From Psychroserpens luteolus (GTDB lineage: Bacteria; Bacteroidota; Bacteroidia; Flavobacteriales; Flavobacteriaceae), in the NCBI RefSeq assembly GCF_021032705.1, contig NZ_JAHVXI010000007.1, positions 64,141-128,140 of the forward strand: a stretch of DNA of 64,000 nucleotides. Direction: 5' to 3'. Shown here piece after piece: positions 34,011 to 43,089 of this stretch. Both the position numbers and the translations under genes were made by a program. The notes beneath the pieces are model-generated. The model made no database searches and had not been told where the DNA came from. It saw only the letters and a list, made by a program, of their open reading frames with translations. Position 1 is the first letter of the stretch. The number at the start of each line of letters is the position of its first letter.

Positions 34011-36029
34011 TTACACTTTTTTAAGTACGACTTGTTCCGATTGCTTTTCAACAATCTTTTCATAAAAATCTTTGAACACTTTATAATCGTCAGAATTTAT
34101 AAAAGACGCATTCATCTCCAAAGAAATATTTAATTGAAGAAATTTACCACTTTCTTTAATGATATATGTAAACTTAGCATCATTATCTTTAAACTCATAC
34201 GCTCCATTTTCTGGTAAGGATTCAACTTGATACCCATCTGGAATCATAATATTGATAACATACTTATCTTCAAATGGAAAGCTAAAATCGATTGGATATT
34301 GTCGCTCTTCTAATTTAAACGGACTCTCTTTTGTTGCCATAAAAAACATTGGTGAAAAATATAAATTTCCGCCGATATCATCTATCCCGTCGCTTAGCGT
34401 ATAATCATACGACAATCTTATGGGCTGAGTAATATCCGTATCATTTTTATAGTCGATATTAGAAACCTCGATATCACCTTTGTTTTTTTCAAGACGTTTT
34501 CTGTGTTCATCTGTACTAATTCCGGTGTTACTCTTTCTATAAGATAAAGCCAAATGATCTGAAATGTTGCGTCTTACTTTTCCGTTAATAGTAAAATCTT
34601 CATTGATTTTTACGTTTAATGATGTAGATTCTGTTGATTTTCCTGATGGTCTTAAAGATACCCAACCTGAAGTTCCATCATCTTTTATTACACGGCCTTG
34701 CCAATTTAATGCACGTTGCGGCAATACATTAACCATACTATACATTTCGGTAGCATCAAATAAGGCATAACTATCTTGATTCTCCACCATACAAATCACA
34801 TAATTAAAACCTTTACGTGTAGGAAACAAAGGAATACCGTTATTTTTTGTACTTACCAATACTGGGTTAGCATTCACGCCTTGGGAGCGCAACATTGCAA
34901 TCAATAAAAGGTTGATGTCTGCTACATTACCTTCACCTTCTTTATATGCTTTACGTATACCTTTTTGTGCTCTAAAACCATATAATCCATTCCACTTTAC
35001 CTTAGATTTTACAAAGGTTTGCAAGGCAAAACCTTTTTGAAAATCATCATTAACAGAGGCAACAAGTGATTGTATATCTTCTTTAAAAAAGCCAGATCTA
35101 TTAAGCTGATTTCCAAAATCGGACTCGTCATATATGGATTTTGACACATTTTCCCAATTAGATGAAAATGATTTTTCTACAGCGCCATAATTGTTTAAAA
35201 TTGCCGACAGTTCTAAACTCATTTTAGCTCTATAATTATTCATATTACCTGCGTAGGCCTCTCCTTTTAATGACGGAATATTTGTTTCGTTAGCCGAAAG
35301 CACATTGACTTTATATTCAAATGTACCGCTCGAATAATTTTTAACACTTCTAGATGCCTGATTGTTTTGAACTGTTCTTTTATAGGTAGCCGATTTGTTT
35401 TCAACAGTACTTTTGATATTCGGATAATAAAATGCTCTTGGATTCACTTTCTTATTATAGACATAATATTCTGGGCTTGCTATTCTCAAATCCAATTTAT
35501 CAACGGGAATATTATATTGAAATACAATATCATCTATAGTCAAAAATGGAGAAATTACATCATAGGTGAATTCAATGACACAACCTTCATTAACATTAGG
35601 CATTGTAATAGTATTAATCTCTATAAAATCAGTGGCATCTTCTTCAAAAATACCCTCTTTTTTTAGTTTGTCTTTTTCAATCTTTCCGTTTACAAGATTA
35701 TAAGTATACCCCTTTAATCCTGTCAATTTCTCTTTACTTCCTGCCCCAGCTTGGTACAAGAAAATCTTCTCGGTAGCAAAGTCAAAGCCATCTTTATTAT
35801 ATATTTTGATGCGTTCATGTATTTGTCGTCGTTGTACAAAACCTCTTTCATCAGTAAACTCGAAATAAATATTTTCATTCTTATATAATACAGCAGCGCT
35901 AGCGCTCGAATCTATTGGATGTTGCTTTTGAGCTAATTCTTCTTTAGACACTTTTCCAAATTTGTAATTTTGAGCCTTACTAGACATCGTAACTGCTACA
36001 AGCAGAATTAGTATTAATAGTTGTTTCAT
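34011..36029 (-). CDS. DUF3857 transglutaminase-like protein lacking catalytic Cys and His
   Basis: 672 residues with a signal peptide (LLILILLVAVTMSSKAQ). An N-terminal DUF3857 beta domain (about 45-240) precedes a transglutaminase-like core (about 310-440) and a C-terminal DUF3858-type beta domain. The catalytic Cys is replaced: GEGNVADINLLL has Val369 where the paralogue has Cys327. The histidine region reads GFNYVICM with no His; only the Asp (LFDATEMY) survives. It is therefore probably a binding or scaffold protein. Located 16 bp after its active-looking paralogue. Confidence 0.82.
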   Translation of the reverse strand: MKQLLILILLVAVTMSSKAQNYKFGKVSKEELAQKQHPIDSSASAAVLYKNENIYFEFTDERGFVQRRQIHERIKIYNKDGFDFATEKIFLYQAGAGSKEKLTGLKGYTYNLVNGKIEKDKLKKEGIFEEDATDFIEINTITMPNVNEGCVIEFTYDVISPFLTIDDIVFQYNIPVDKLDLRIASPEYYVYNKKVNPRAFYYPNIKSTVENKSATYKRTVQNNQASRSVKNYSSGTFEYKVNVLSANETNIPSLKGEAYAGNMNNYRAKMSLELSAILNNYGAVEKSFSSNWENVSKSIYDESDFGNQLNRSGFFKEDIQSLVASVNDDFQKGFALQTFVKSKVKWNGLYGFRAQKGIRKAYKEGEGNVADINLLLIAMLRSQGVNANPVLVSTKNNGIPLFPTRKGFNYVICMVENQDSYALFDATEMYSMVNVLPQRALNWQGRVIKDDGTSGWVSLRPSGKSTESTSLNVKINEDFTINGKVRRNISDHLALSYRKSNTGISTDEHRKRLEKNKGDIEVSNIDYKNDTDITQPIRLSYDYTLSDGIDDIGGNLYFSPMFFMATKESPFKLEERQYPIDFSFPFEDKYVINIMIPDGYQVESLPENGAYEFKDNDAKFTYIIKESGKFLQLNISLEMNASFINSDDYKVFKDFYEKIVEKQSEQVVLKKV

Positions 36030-36045
36030 AGTTAGGTATATTGAT

Positions 36046-37947
36046 TTAGTTAGTAGTTAGTACAACTTTAGTTTTATCATACTTCACAATAGTTGACATA
36101 AAAGAGCGGAAATCGTCGTACTCTTCTTTAGGATAATAGCCTTTATTTAAAATGTGTGTTCGTTTATAGACCAATTCATGTTCTGAGCGTTTTTCAATAG
36201 AGAACTTGTAAGTCCCAAATTTGTTGACTATTTCTATTGGATTTGGCATAGCTTCAACCTTAAGATCTGGAGCTATTTTAATAACAAACTCATCCACATC
36301 TTTATAGCCTCTTTCAATTTCAAAATCTAAAGTTCTGTTTTCGTAGCGCGTTGGAATACTTTTAATTCTGTTAAAAGCATTAGGTTGAAACAATAGACGT
36401 TTTCCAGTTTTGGTAACAAAACTAGATGAAGATACATTTACTTTTTCTGTAAACTCAACATGATCTTTATCGTTATTAAACTCTATATTTTCTACCGAAA
36501 GATTATTGATATAATCCCAATACTCTTTAAAATATAATTCTTGTTCTCGCAAAGGTCTTTTTTGAATACCTTCATGCTTTGCATATTGATAACCATAAGT
36601 TTTTATGGTAACGCTTCCAGAAATTTCTCCGTTTATCATAAGGTTAACATCTGCATTAGTCAACTGTAGGTTATCTTCTGTTTTATATGTTGTGGTGTGT
36701 ACTATTTTACCACCTTCTGGTGTAATTAATAAAGCGTCTCGATCATCTGTAAAGCTTGCAATAAAACCAAACGGATTGGTTTGACTTGTACATTCTAACC
36801 AAATATCTTTCTCTTCATTAGGAACGCATAATACAACATGATTTCCTTCGGTAGCCGAAAATTCTTTATCTATACTCACCAAATCTTCATCACCATAAAT
36901 CACTGCATAATGTGCTTCGACACCTACTTCTTTTAGTAATGCTTTGGTATAGTTTGATAATCCTTTGCAATCGGCATAACCCAAGCGCTCAACATCTTCT
37001 GCCAACATAGGTTTCCAACCACCAATACCTACTTGAACACTTATATAGCGTGTTTTTTCTTGCATATAGTTGTATACAATTCTAGCTTTTTCAATATCAG
37101 AAGTTGCATTTTTTGTGAGTGCTTTTATTTCAGTTTTTACAGCATCTGGTAGGGCTTCTGTTCCCGATAAAAGTTCGTCATGCATCCATTTCCCAAAATC
37201 TTGCCAGTTGTTATTAATACCTCGTACACCTTCCATTTCAAATTCGGTTAATGCAACTCTCAAAACGGGAGCAAATGTCCTAAAAGAAGGACTATACGCT
37301 TCAGGCTTTAAGGACGTTAAATTTTTGGCTGTGTAATGATGGTCACTATGCTTTTCGATATTATAATTTTCAAGGTTGATGGCTTTAGTTTTCAACTCAA
37401 CACCCGAGTTATTAGTGATTTTATATTCTGAATTCTGAGCACTGACATAAAATCCGTTTATGGGACTCCAACTAGGAAAAAATGCTGTACTCGTATACTC
37501 AACTTCTACTTCATAAGATACTGTATATGGATAACTAATTGGTGTATATTCCAGATACTTCACTCGACTATCAGAATATAATGTACCTCCACTTACGGCA
37601 CTAACATCTTCAAAGTCCTTTTCCTTGAACTTTTTGATTTCATTCCCGTTTTTATCATATATCCTAGCTTCTAATGTTTTAATTTTTATGCGTTTATCGT
37701 AAGACTCTACAGTTCCCTGATGTCTTATTCCGCCTTCATTAAATACTGTGACAATACGTTTTCTTTTGTATATAAATTTATTGTAAGCCTTGACTTCAAT
37801 ATCTGTTTTGTCATACCTGATGACCGCATTTGATTTGATTTTTAATTCAAATGGAATCGTTGATGATTTATATAAGTCGGCCTCTTGGGCAAACGACATT
37901 GAAGACAGTGATGTTAAGAATAACATCACTAAAATTTTGAAGGGCAT
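36046..37947 (-). CDS. DUF3857 transglutaminase-like exported protein
   Basis: 633 residues with signal peptide (ILVMLFLTSLSSMSFAQ). DUF3857 domain at about 35-245 and transglutaminase core at about 275-395. Active-site Cys327 is in GYADCKGLSNYTKALL, His370 in EGNHVVLCVP and an acidic residue at Glu385 (IWLECTSQ) where Asp is usual. Likely a periplasmic or surface cysteine peptidase-like enzyme; substrates of the family are unknown. The pair with the next gene is a recurrent Bacteroidota arrangement. Confidence 0.82.
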   Translation of the reverse strand: MPFKILVMLFLTSLSSMSFAQEADLYKSSTIPFELKIKSNAVIRYDKTDIEVKAYNKFIYKRKRIVTVFNEGGIRHQGTVESYDKRIKIKTLEARIYDKNGNEIKKFKEKDFEDVSAVSGGTLYSDSRVKYLEYTPISYPYTVSYEVEVEYTSTAFFPSWSPINGFYVSAQNSEYKITNNSGVELKTKAINLENYNIEKHSDHHYTAKNLTSLKPEAYSPSFRTFAPVLRVALTEFEMEGVRGINNNWQDFGKWMHDELLSGTEALPDAVKTEIKALTKNATSDIEKARIVYNYMQEKTRYISVQVGIGGWKPMLAEDVERLGYADCKGLSNYTKALLKEVGVEAHYAVIYGDEDLVSIDKEFSATEGNHVVLCVPNEEKDIWLECTSQTNPFGFIASFTDDRDALLITPEGGKIVHTTTYKTEDNLQLTNADVNLMINGEISGSVTIKTYGYQYAKHEGIQKRPLREQELYFKEYWDYINNLSVENIEFNNDKDHVEFTEKVNVSSSSFVTKTGKRLLFQPNAFNRIKSIPTRYENRTLDFEIERGYKDVDEFVIKIAPDLKVEAMPNPIEIVNKFGTYKFSIEKRSEHELVYKRTHILNKGYYPKEEYDDFRSFMSTIVKYDKTKVVLTTN

Positions 37948-38033
37948 TCTTTAGAGTTTTTATTAATAGCTAATTCAAATATAATTGTTTTACTTTAACA
38001 AAATGTGTAAAAAACGGAAAAGCAATTACACAA

Positions 38034-38561
38034 CTACAATATAGACTTTTTTCTCTTTTTAAACACATATAACGTAATTAAAATAATACAACATGGAATG
38101 CCTATATATTTAAATTCACTAACAATAACACGAAGACCCCATTCTGAAAAAAACCGTTCAATACCTAATGGCGATACTTCAATCACTCTATATGGAAAAA
38201 AATGTCTGGAATTTTCAAAAGGAATAAAAAATCCAACGCCTCTTCCTCCCGTAGTCATAGCATCTAATATTCCATGAGATATGGTCGATAAAAAAATAAC
38301 TATAGCGAAGATTAGTTTTCTTGTTTTTCCGAAGATAACAGCTAGTAAAACGCTCCAAGTCAATGCAAACACAATAGAATGTGTAAACCCTCGATGCCCT
38401 AATGGATGCATATAATCTATGCCAAATCTAAAAGATAGCACGTCCAAATCTGGAAGTATTGCAGAACCAATAGCTAGAAATACCAATAATGTATTAGATT
38501 TTGAATCTAAAACTTTTGCTGTAGTATAGGCTACCAATCCATGACCAAAAACCGATGCCAT
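38034..38561 (-). CDS. YdjM-type membrane-bound metal-dependent hydrolase
   Basis: 175 residues with four hydrophobic segments. The family signature is at the N-terminus (FGHGLVAYTTAKVL, ILPDLDVLSFRFG, HRGFTHSIVFALTW), with His/Asp residues that would bind metal at the membrane face; ISHGILDAMTTGGRGVGF is the second conserved part. Related to DUF457/LexA-regulated YdjM proteins. Start shares a base with the dtd stop (TAATG). Confidence 0.85.
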   Translation of the reverse strand: MASVFGHGLVAYTTAKVLDSKSNTLLVFLAIGSAILPDLDVLSFRFGIDYMHPLGHRGFTHSIVFALTWSVLLAVIFGKTRKLIFAIVIFLSTISHGILDAMTTGGRGVGFFIPFENSRHFFPYRVIEVSPLGIERFFSEWGLRVIVSEFKYIGIPCCIILITLYVFKKRKKSIL

Positions 38562-39013
38562 TATGTTTTGTTTTTTGTATCAATAATTATAGTCACAGGA
38601 CCATCATTAAGTAGTTCTACTTTCATATCTGCGCCAAACTCGCCTGTCTGAACCACTTTACCCAAATCGCTTTCTAATTGTTTTACAAAAGCTTCATATA
38701 ACGGAACAGCAATATCTGGCTTAGCGGCATAAATATAGCTAGGTCTATTGCCTTTTTTGGTACTGGCATGAAGCGTAAATTGGCTTACAACGATAGCCTC
38801 TCCATCAATTTGAAGTATTGACTTATTCATGACACCATTATCATCTGAAAAAATTCGGAGATTGGTAATTTTGTTAGATAGCCATTTAATATCTTCTTGT
38901 GTATCGTCATTGACTATCCCTAGAAGAATAAGTAAACCCGATTGGATATTGGCCACTTTTTGCCCATCAATGGTGACTGAAGCTTGAGATACGCGCTGGA
39001 TGACTGCTTTCAT
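38561..39013 (-). CDS. dtd: D-aminoacyl-tRNA deacylase
   Basis: 150 residues. Catalytic loop VSQFTLHASTKKGNRPSY and the cis-Gly-Pro motif NDGPVTIIID are clear. Removes D-amino acids wrongly attached to tRNA. Placed after rsgA and the small lipoprotein in one minus-strand string. Confidence 0.95.
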   Translation of the reverse strand: MKAVIQRVSQASVTIDGQKVANIQSGLLILLGIVNDDTQEDIKWLSNKITNLRIFSDDNGVMNKSILQIDGEAIVVSQFTLHASTKKGNRPSYIYAAKPDIAVPLYEAFVKQLESDLGKVVQTGEFGADMKVELLNDGPVTIIIDTKNKT

Positions 39014-39033
39014 TACTCTTTTACTTCGTTTTC

Positions 39034-39345
39034 TTAGTTTATGATAAATTGTAAATTAAGTGCATTGGCTTTTCTTAACTCATATTTTATATCTGAAACG
39101 ATTCCCATTGTAGTGTCTTCATCAATCTTTAATTTGATATAAAACTGAGACCTTTGAACAGAGTCTAAGTGCTTTGTTTTGCTTTGAACGGCAGGAATAA
39201 TATCTGATATTTCAGCAGCTTTCCCATCAATTGTTATAGCATCTGGATTGGAGGTTGTCTCAATGGTTAAAAAAATTGATTTGTCAACAATCGTACAAGA
39301 CCATAATATTAAGCTCAAAATAATAACAGCAGACTTTTTATTCAT
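39034..39345 (-). CDS. Small lipoprotein with ExbD-like C-terminus
   Basis: 103 residues. Lipoprotein signal MNKKSAVIILSLILWSC with the lipidated Cys17. The mature part has DAITIDGKAAEISDIIPAVQ and TTMGIVSDIKYELRKANAL, which resembles the periplasmic ExbD/TolR domain, but the usual membrane helix is replaced by a lipid anchor. Its ATG lies inside the last codons of rsgA (8-bp overlap), so its synthesis is coupled to that gene. Function not known. Confidence 0.7.
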   Translation of the reverse strand: MNKKSAVIILSLILWSCTIVDKSIFLTIETTSNPDAITIDGKAAEISDIIPAVQSKTKHLDSVQRSQFYIKLKIDEDTTMGIVSDIKYELRKANALNLQFIIN

Positions 39346-40282
39346 AATTATCGGTTCGGTAATGTTCCTCTTCGCCTTCTAAAATTTGGAGATAACTTCT
39401 ATATCTGGAATAGGCGACTTCATCTTTATCTAATGCATCTTTCACAGCACATTTGGGTTCTTCGATATGCAAACAATTATTAAACTTACAGTCTTGCTTG
39501 AGTTCAAAGAATTCTGGGAAATAATCACCTACTTCTTCTTTATCCATGTCTACGACACCAAAGCCTTTAATTCCTGGTGTATCAATAATTTTAGCATCAA
39601 AGCTCAAATCAAACATTTCGGCAAATGTTGTGGTATGCTGTCCTTGACTGTGTTGGGTTGAAATGGATTTAGTTTTGAGATCTAAACCAGGTTCTATAGC
39701 GTTAACCAATGTTGATTTCCCAACACCTGAATGACCTGCAAACATACTCACTTTACCAACCATAAGTGATTTTACTTTGTCGACATTCTTTCCTGTTTCT
39801 GCTGAAATTCCAATACATTCATAACCAATCTTTCGATACACATGAGCCAGATAGCGTACCTCATCTAGCGTCTCTTCATTATAGGTATCAATCTTATTAA
39901 ACAACAGAATTGTTTTTACTGAATACGCTTCGGCTGTGACCAAAAATCGATCAATAAAACTGGTAAATGTTGGTGGATTATCAATCGTAATTAGTAAAAA
40001 TACCTGATCTACATTTGAAGCAATAATATGCGTTTGCTTAGACAGGTTAACAGATTTACGAACAATATAATTGACACGATCATGAATGTTATGAATCACG
40101 CCTGTAGTTTCATCGTTATTGGTTTCTAATTCGAAATCGACATGATCACCAACCGCAATCGGATTGGTACTTTTAATGCCTTTAAGACGAAACTTTCCTT
40201 TAATTCTACATAGGTATGTAGCACCCAAATCGGTTTTAACGGTGTACCAGCTTCCAGTTGATTTATAAACAATTCCTGTCAT
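39338..40282 (-). CDS. rsgA: Ribosome small subunit-dependent GTPase A
   Basis: 314 residues. OB-fold at 1-75, then a circularly permuted GTPase domain with NKIDT (G4), GHSGVGKST (G1) and DTPGIKGFG (G3). The C-terminal zinc site is CKFNNCLHIEEPKCAVK. Checks late 30S assembly. First gene of the minus-strand string that leads through dtd. Confidence 0.95.
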   Translation of the reverse strand: MTGIVYKSTGSWYTVKTDLGATYLCRIKGKFRLKGIKSTNPIAVGDHVDFELETNNDETTGVIHNIHDRVNYIVRKSVNLSKQTHIIASNVDQVFLLITIDNPPTFTSFIDRFLVTAEAYSVKTILLFNKIDTYNEETLDEVRYLAHVYRKIGYECIGISAETGKNVDKVKSLMVGKVSMFAGHSGVGKSTLVNAIEPGLDLKTKSISTQHSQGQHTTTFAEMFDLSFDAKIIDTPGIKGFGVVDMDKEEVGDYFPEFFELKQDCKFNNCLHIEEPKCAVKDALDKDEVAYSRYRSYLQILEGEEEHYRTDNYE

Positions 40283-40322
40283 TACAACAAAGATGCTAAT
40301 AATTAGCCTTTAAACCAATAAA

Positions 40323-40348
40323 AAAAGACTGACGCTTGTCAGTCTTTT
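40323..40348 (-). terminator. Terminator after the carboxypeptidase-regulatory T9SS gene
   Basis: Stem AAAAGACTGAC / GTCAGTCTTTT (11 bp, loop GCTT). The minus strand continues TTTTTTTATT. It lies just before rsgA. Confidence 0.88.
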
Positions 40349-40353
40349 GTCGA

Positions 40354-41010
40354 CTAAACCCGTATTGCTTTTTTTGAAGCTATCGTTTTTCCGTTGGATT
40401 GTAAATTGATAATATAAATACCTGAAGGTTGATTTGATAAATCGACACTCACATTGGAGTCGAGGTTTTTATATGTTGAACTTAAAATAATTCGACCTGT
40501 GAGATCGGCTACAACTACTTTTACATCAGAAAAGTCATCATTGGATTTGATATTGAATATACCATCTTTTGATGGGTTTGGATACAACATTATTTCGTTT
40601 TGTTCTTTATCTTTAATGTACCTAGGCTTAATCAAAACTCCTACTGAACTGCATCTGTAACGTTCTCCACAGATGTAAGATTTACTACAATAATGTGGCG
40701 CATAAGCAACTACGACAACTTCTGCCAATTCCTCATAATCTTTTAGAGTAATATTCAATTTCTTTTGCTTGCCAACAACAATCTCTTGTGTGCGATATCC
40801 TAAATTTGATATTTGCAATGTATCAGTTGATTTTGCCTCAATACTAAAGCGTCCTTTTTCATCTGCTAAAACACCTTTGCTTGAATGCTTAATCATAATG
40901 TTTGAAAATGGGACGTCGTCGTTTCCATCTGAAATGGTTCCTTTAATGGTTGTTTGTGCAAAAGAAGACAAGCTTAAAAATGTTGTCAATGCTAGTACTA
41001 TCTGTTTCAT
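40354..41010 (-). CDS. T9SS protein with carboxypeptidase-regulatory-like domain
   Basis: 218 residues. Signal peptide (IVLALTTFLSLSSFAQ), a carboxypeptidase-D-regulatory-like domain (about 20-100: TIKGTISDGNDDVPFSNIMI, LQISNLGYRTQEIVVG), a short Cys-rich linker (CSKSYICGERYRCSS, about 108-122), and a C-terminal T9SS type A sorting domain (LYPNPSKDGIFNIKS, QPSGIYIINLQSNGKTI). The cysteines may form disulfides outside the cell. Role unknown; likely surface-anchored. Confidence 0.82.
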   Translation of the reverse strand: MKQIVLALTTFLSLSSFAQTTIKGTISDGNDDVPFSNIMIKHSSKGVLADEKGRFSIEAKSTDTLQISNLGYRTQEIVVGKQKKLNITLKDYEELAEVVVVAYAPHYCSKSYICGERYRCSSVGVLIKPRYIKDKEQNEIMLYPNPSKDGIFNIKSNDDFSDVKVVVADLTGRIILSSTYKNLDSNVSVDLSNQPSGIYIINLQSNGKTIASKKAIRV

Positions 41011-41111
41011 GATTCAATTTATTTGGTTGATACATCAAACCTAATTGAAATAGAAATCAACTGAAACCGATAATGAGTGAACACTACATTTTGATTAGTA
41101 AACGTGCAAAA

Positions 41112-41138
41112 AAAAGCCTCAATATGTTTGAGGCTTTT
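41112..41138 (-). terminator. Terminator of the aromatic amino-acid operon
   Basis: Stem AAAAGCCTCAA / TTGAGGCTTTT (11 bp, 5-nt loop) 4 bp beyond the DAHP synthase stop, followed on the minus strand by a T-run. Confidence 0.88.
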
Positions 41139-41142
41139 AAGT

Positions 41143-42225
41143 TTATCCGTTAATAATCTTTTCTTGGTGATTGATAGATTCTTGGTGAATGGCTTTAAAC
41201 ACGCGTAAGATAAATTCTTCGCTCAAGTTCTTCTCTTCGCCTTGCAGGATCATTTTACCAAGAATTTCATTCCAACGTTTGGTTTGTAAAACAGCAACGT
41301 TTCTAGACTTCTTTAACTCTCCAATACCATCTGCAACGATCATACGTTTGCCTAACATTTCAATTAATTGATGATCTATCACATCAATCTTTGTACGAAG
41401 CGTATTCAATGCATTCTTGAATTCTGCTTCATTATCTGTTTCCTTTCTAATACGTAAATCTTCGGTATACTTGATTAATGTATCTGGTGTAATCTGTTGA
41501 GCAGCATCACTCCAAGCTTTATCTGGATCGTAATGCGTTTCTATCATTAAGCCATCATAATTAAGATCAAGGGCTGTTTGACAGAGATCGAAAATAATAT
41601 CTCGACGACCAGCAATGTGTGATGGATCCAAAATTAAAGGTAAATCAGGAAAACGGTTTTGAAGGTCAACTGCAATTTGCCATTCTGGATTATTTCTGTA
41701 ACGTGTTTTTTCATAAGTTGAAAAGCCTCTGTGGATGACACCTAGATTTTTTACATCTGCCGTATGAAACCGTTCTACAGCACCTAACCACAATGCCAAA
41801 TCTGGATTTACAGGATTTTTAATCAATACTGTTTTATCGGTTCCTTTTAAAGCATCTGCGATGTCTTGCACAATAAACGGACTCACAGTGGTACGAGCGC
41901 CAATCCATAAAATATCAACATCGTGCTTTAAGGCTAAATCAACATGATGTGCATTAGCAACTTCGGTTGTGATCATCATGCCTGTTTCCTCTTTTGCCTT
42001 TTGTAGCCATTTCAAACCCAATGCACCTACGCCTTCAAAATTTCCAGGACGTGTTCGAGGTTTCCAGATACCAGCTCTTAATACTGTAGCATCACTATCT
42101 TTTAATTGGTGCGCAATTTTTAAAACCTGCTGCTCAGTTTCGGCACTACATGGTCCTGCAATAACAAGCGGATGTTCTAATCCGAACTTATCTAACCATG
42201 CTCTCAACGCTTTCTTATTCTCCAT
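41143..42225 (-). CDS. DAHP synthase fused to chorismate mutase
   Basis: 360 residues with two enzymes. Residues 1-262 are a KDO8P-synthase-like DAHP synthase (VIAGPCSAETEQQVLK, RAGIWKPRTRPGNFEG, LILDPSHIAGRRDII), the entry step of the shikimate pathway. Residues 268-355 are an AroQ-type chorismate mutase (LRTKIDVIDHQLIEMLGKRM, KTKRWNEILGKMI). The fusion couples the first and branch-point steps. It is the last gene of the pheA operon, whose leader attenuator therefore also controls flux into the whole aromatic pathway. Confidence 0.92.
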   Translation of the reverse strand: MENKKALRAWLDKFGLEHPLVIAGPCSAETEQQVLKIAHQLKDSDATVLRAGIWKPRTRPGNFEGVGALGLKWLQKAKEETGMMITTEVANAHHVDLALKHDVDILWIGARTTVSPFIVQDIADALKGTDKTVLIKNPVNPDLALWLGAVERFHTADVKNLGVIHRGFSTYEKTRYRNNPEWQIAVDLQNRFPDLPLILDPSHIAGRRDIIFDLCQTALDLNYDGLMIETHYDPDKAWSDAAQQITPDTLIKYTEDLRIRKETDNEAEFKNALNTLRTKIDVIDHQLIEMLGKRMIVADGIGELKKSRNVAVLQTKRWNEILGKMILQGEEKNLSEEFILRVFKAIHQESINHQEKIING

Positions 42226-42234
42226 AATTTTCTA

Positions 42235-43086
42235 TTAAGCAATTCCTTTTAATATCTCTTTTATATGATTTGTATTTTTCATTTCGTTATAAATCTCATC
42301 AAAATCATCGGCTTCCATCAACGCTTTAAATTGTTTCAAATTGGCGATGTATTCTTCTAATGTTTCAATAACATGCTCTCTATTTTGTTTAAAAATTGGC
42401 GTCCACATTTCAGGAGAACTTTTAGCCAAACGTACAGTACTCTCAAAACCACTTCCAGCCATATCAAAAATATCGCGCTCGTTCTTTTCTTTTTCTATGA
42501 CTGTTTTACCCAACATAAATGAACTGATGTGCGATAAATGAGACACATAAGCAATATGTTTGTCATGAGCTTCCGGATTCATATATCGAATACGCATACC
42601 TAAGTCTGAAAATAACTGCAAAGCTTTCTCTTGTAATTTAAATGTGGTTTTCTCAACCTCACAAATAATGTTCGTTTTCTTCTGAAACAAATCTCTTATA
42701 GCTGCTTTAGGTCCAGAAAATTCGGTTCCGGCAATAGGATGTGTCGCCAAAAAATTACGACGTCTTTTATGATCTTCAATAGCTTTACAAACAGGAAGCT
42801 TGGTTGAACCAACATCAATCACCAATGTTTGATCTGAAATAACATCTAATATTTTTGGTAACTCAAGAACTGCCTTATCAACTGGAATAGCGAGCACTAC
42901 CATATCGGCATTATGCAAATCATCATACGATGCTTCATCTTCAATAATATTGAGCGCAATAGCTTGCTGTAAGTGATCGTTATTAGCATCAATTCCAAAA
43001 ACGCTTGCCTTGTTGTAATTAGATTTAATATCTAATGCCAAACTCCCGCCAATTAATCCTACACCAATTATGTAAATGTTATTCAT
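42235..43086 (-). CDS. tyrA: Prephenate dehydrogenase
   Basis: 283 residues. Rossmann motif GVGLIGGSLALDI at the N-terminus; catalytic-type His in ATHPIAGTEFSG and HIAYVSHLSHISSF. Converts prephenate to 4-hydroxyphenylpyruvate for tyrosine. No ACT domain. 9 bp before the DAHP synthase fusion and 3 bp after the aminotransferase. Confidence 0.93.
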   Translation of the reverse strand: MNNIYIIGVGLIGGSLALDIKSNYNKASVFGIDANNDHLQQAIALNIIEDEASYDDLHNADMVVLAIPVDKAVLELPKILDVISDQTLVIDVGSTKLPVCKAIEDHKRRRNFLATHPIAGTEFSGPKAAIRDLFQKKTNIICEVEKTTFKLQEKALQLFSDLGMRIRYMNPEAHDKHIAYVSHLSHISSFMLGKTVIEKEKNERDIFDMAGSGFESTVRLAKSSPEMWTPIFKQNREHVIETLEEYIANLKQFKALMEADDFDEIYNEMKNTNHIKEILKGIA

Positions 43087-43089
43087 ATG

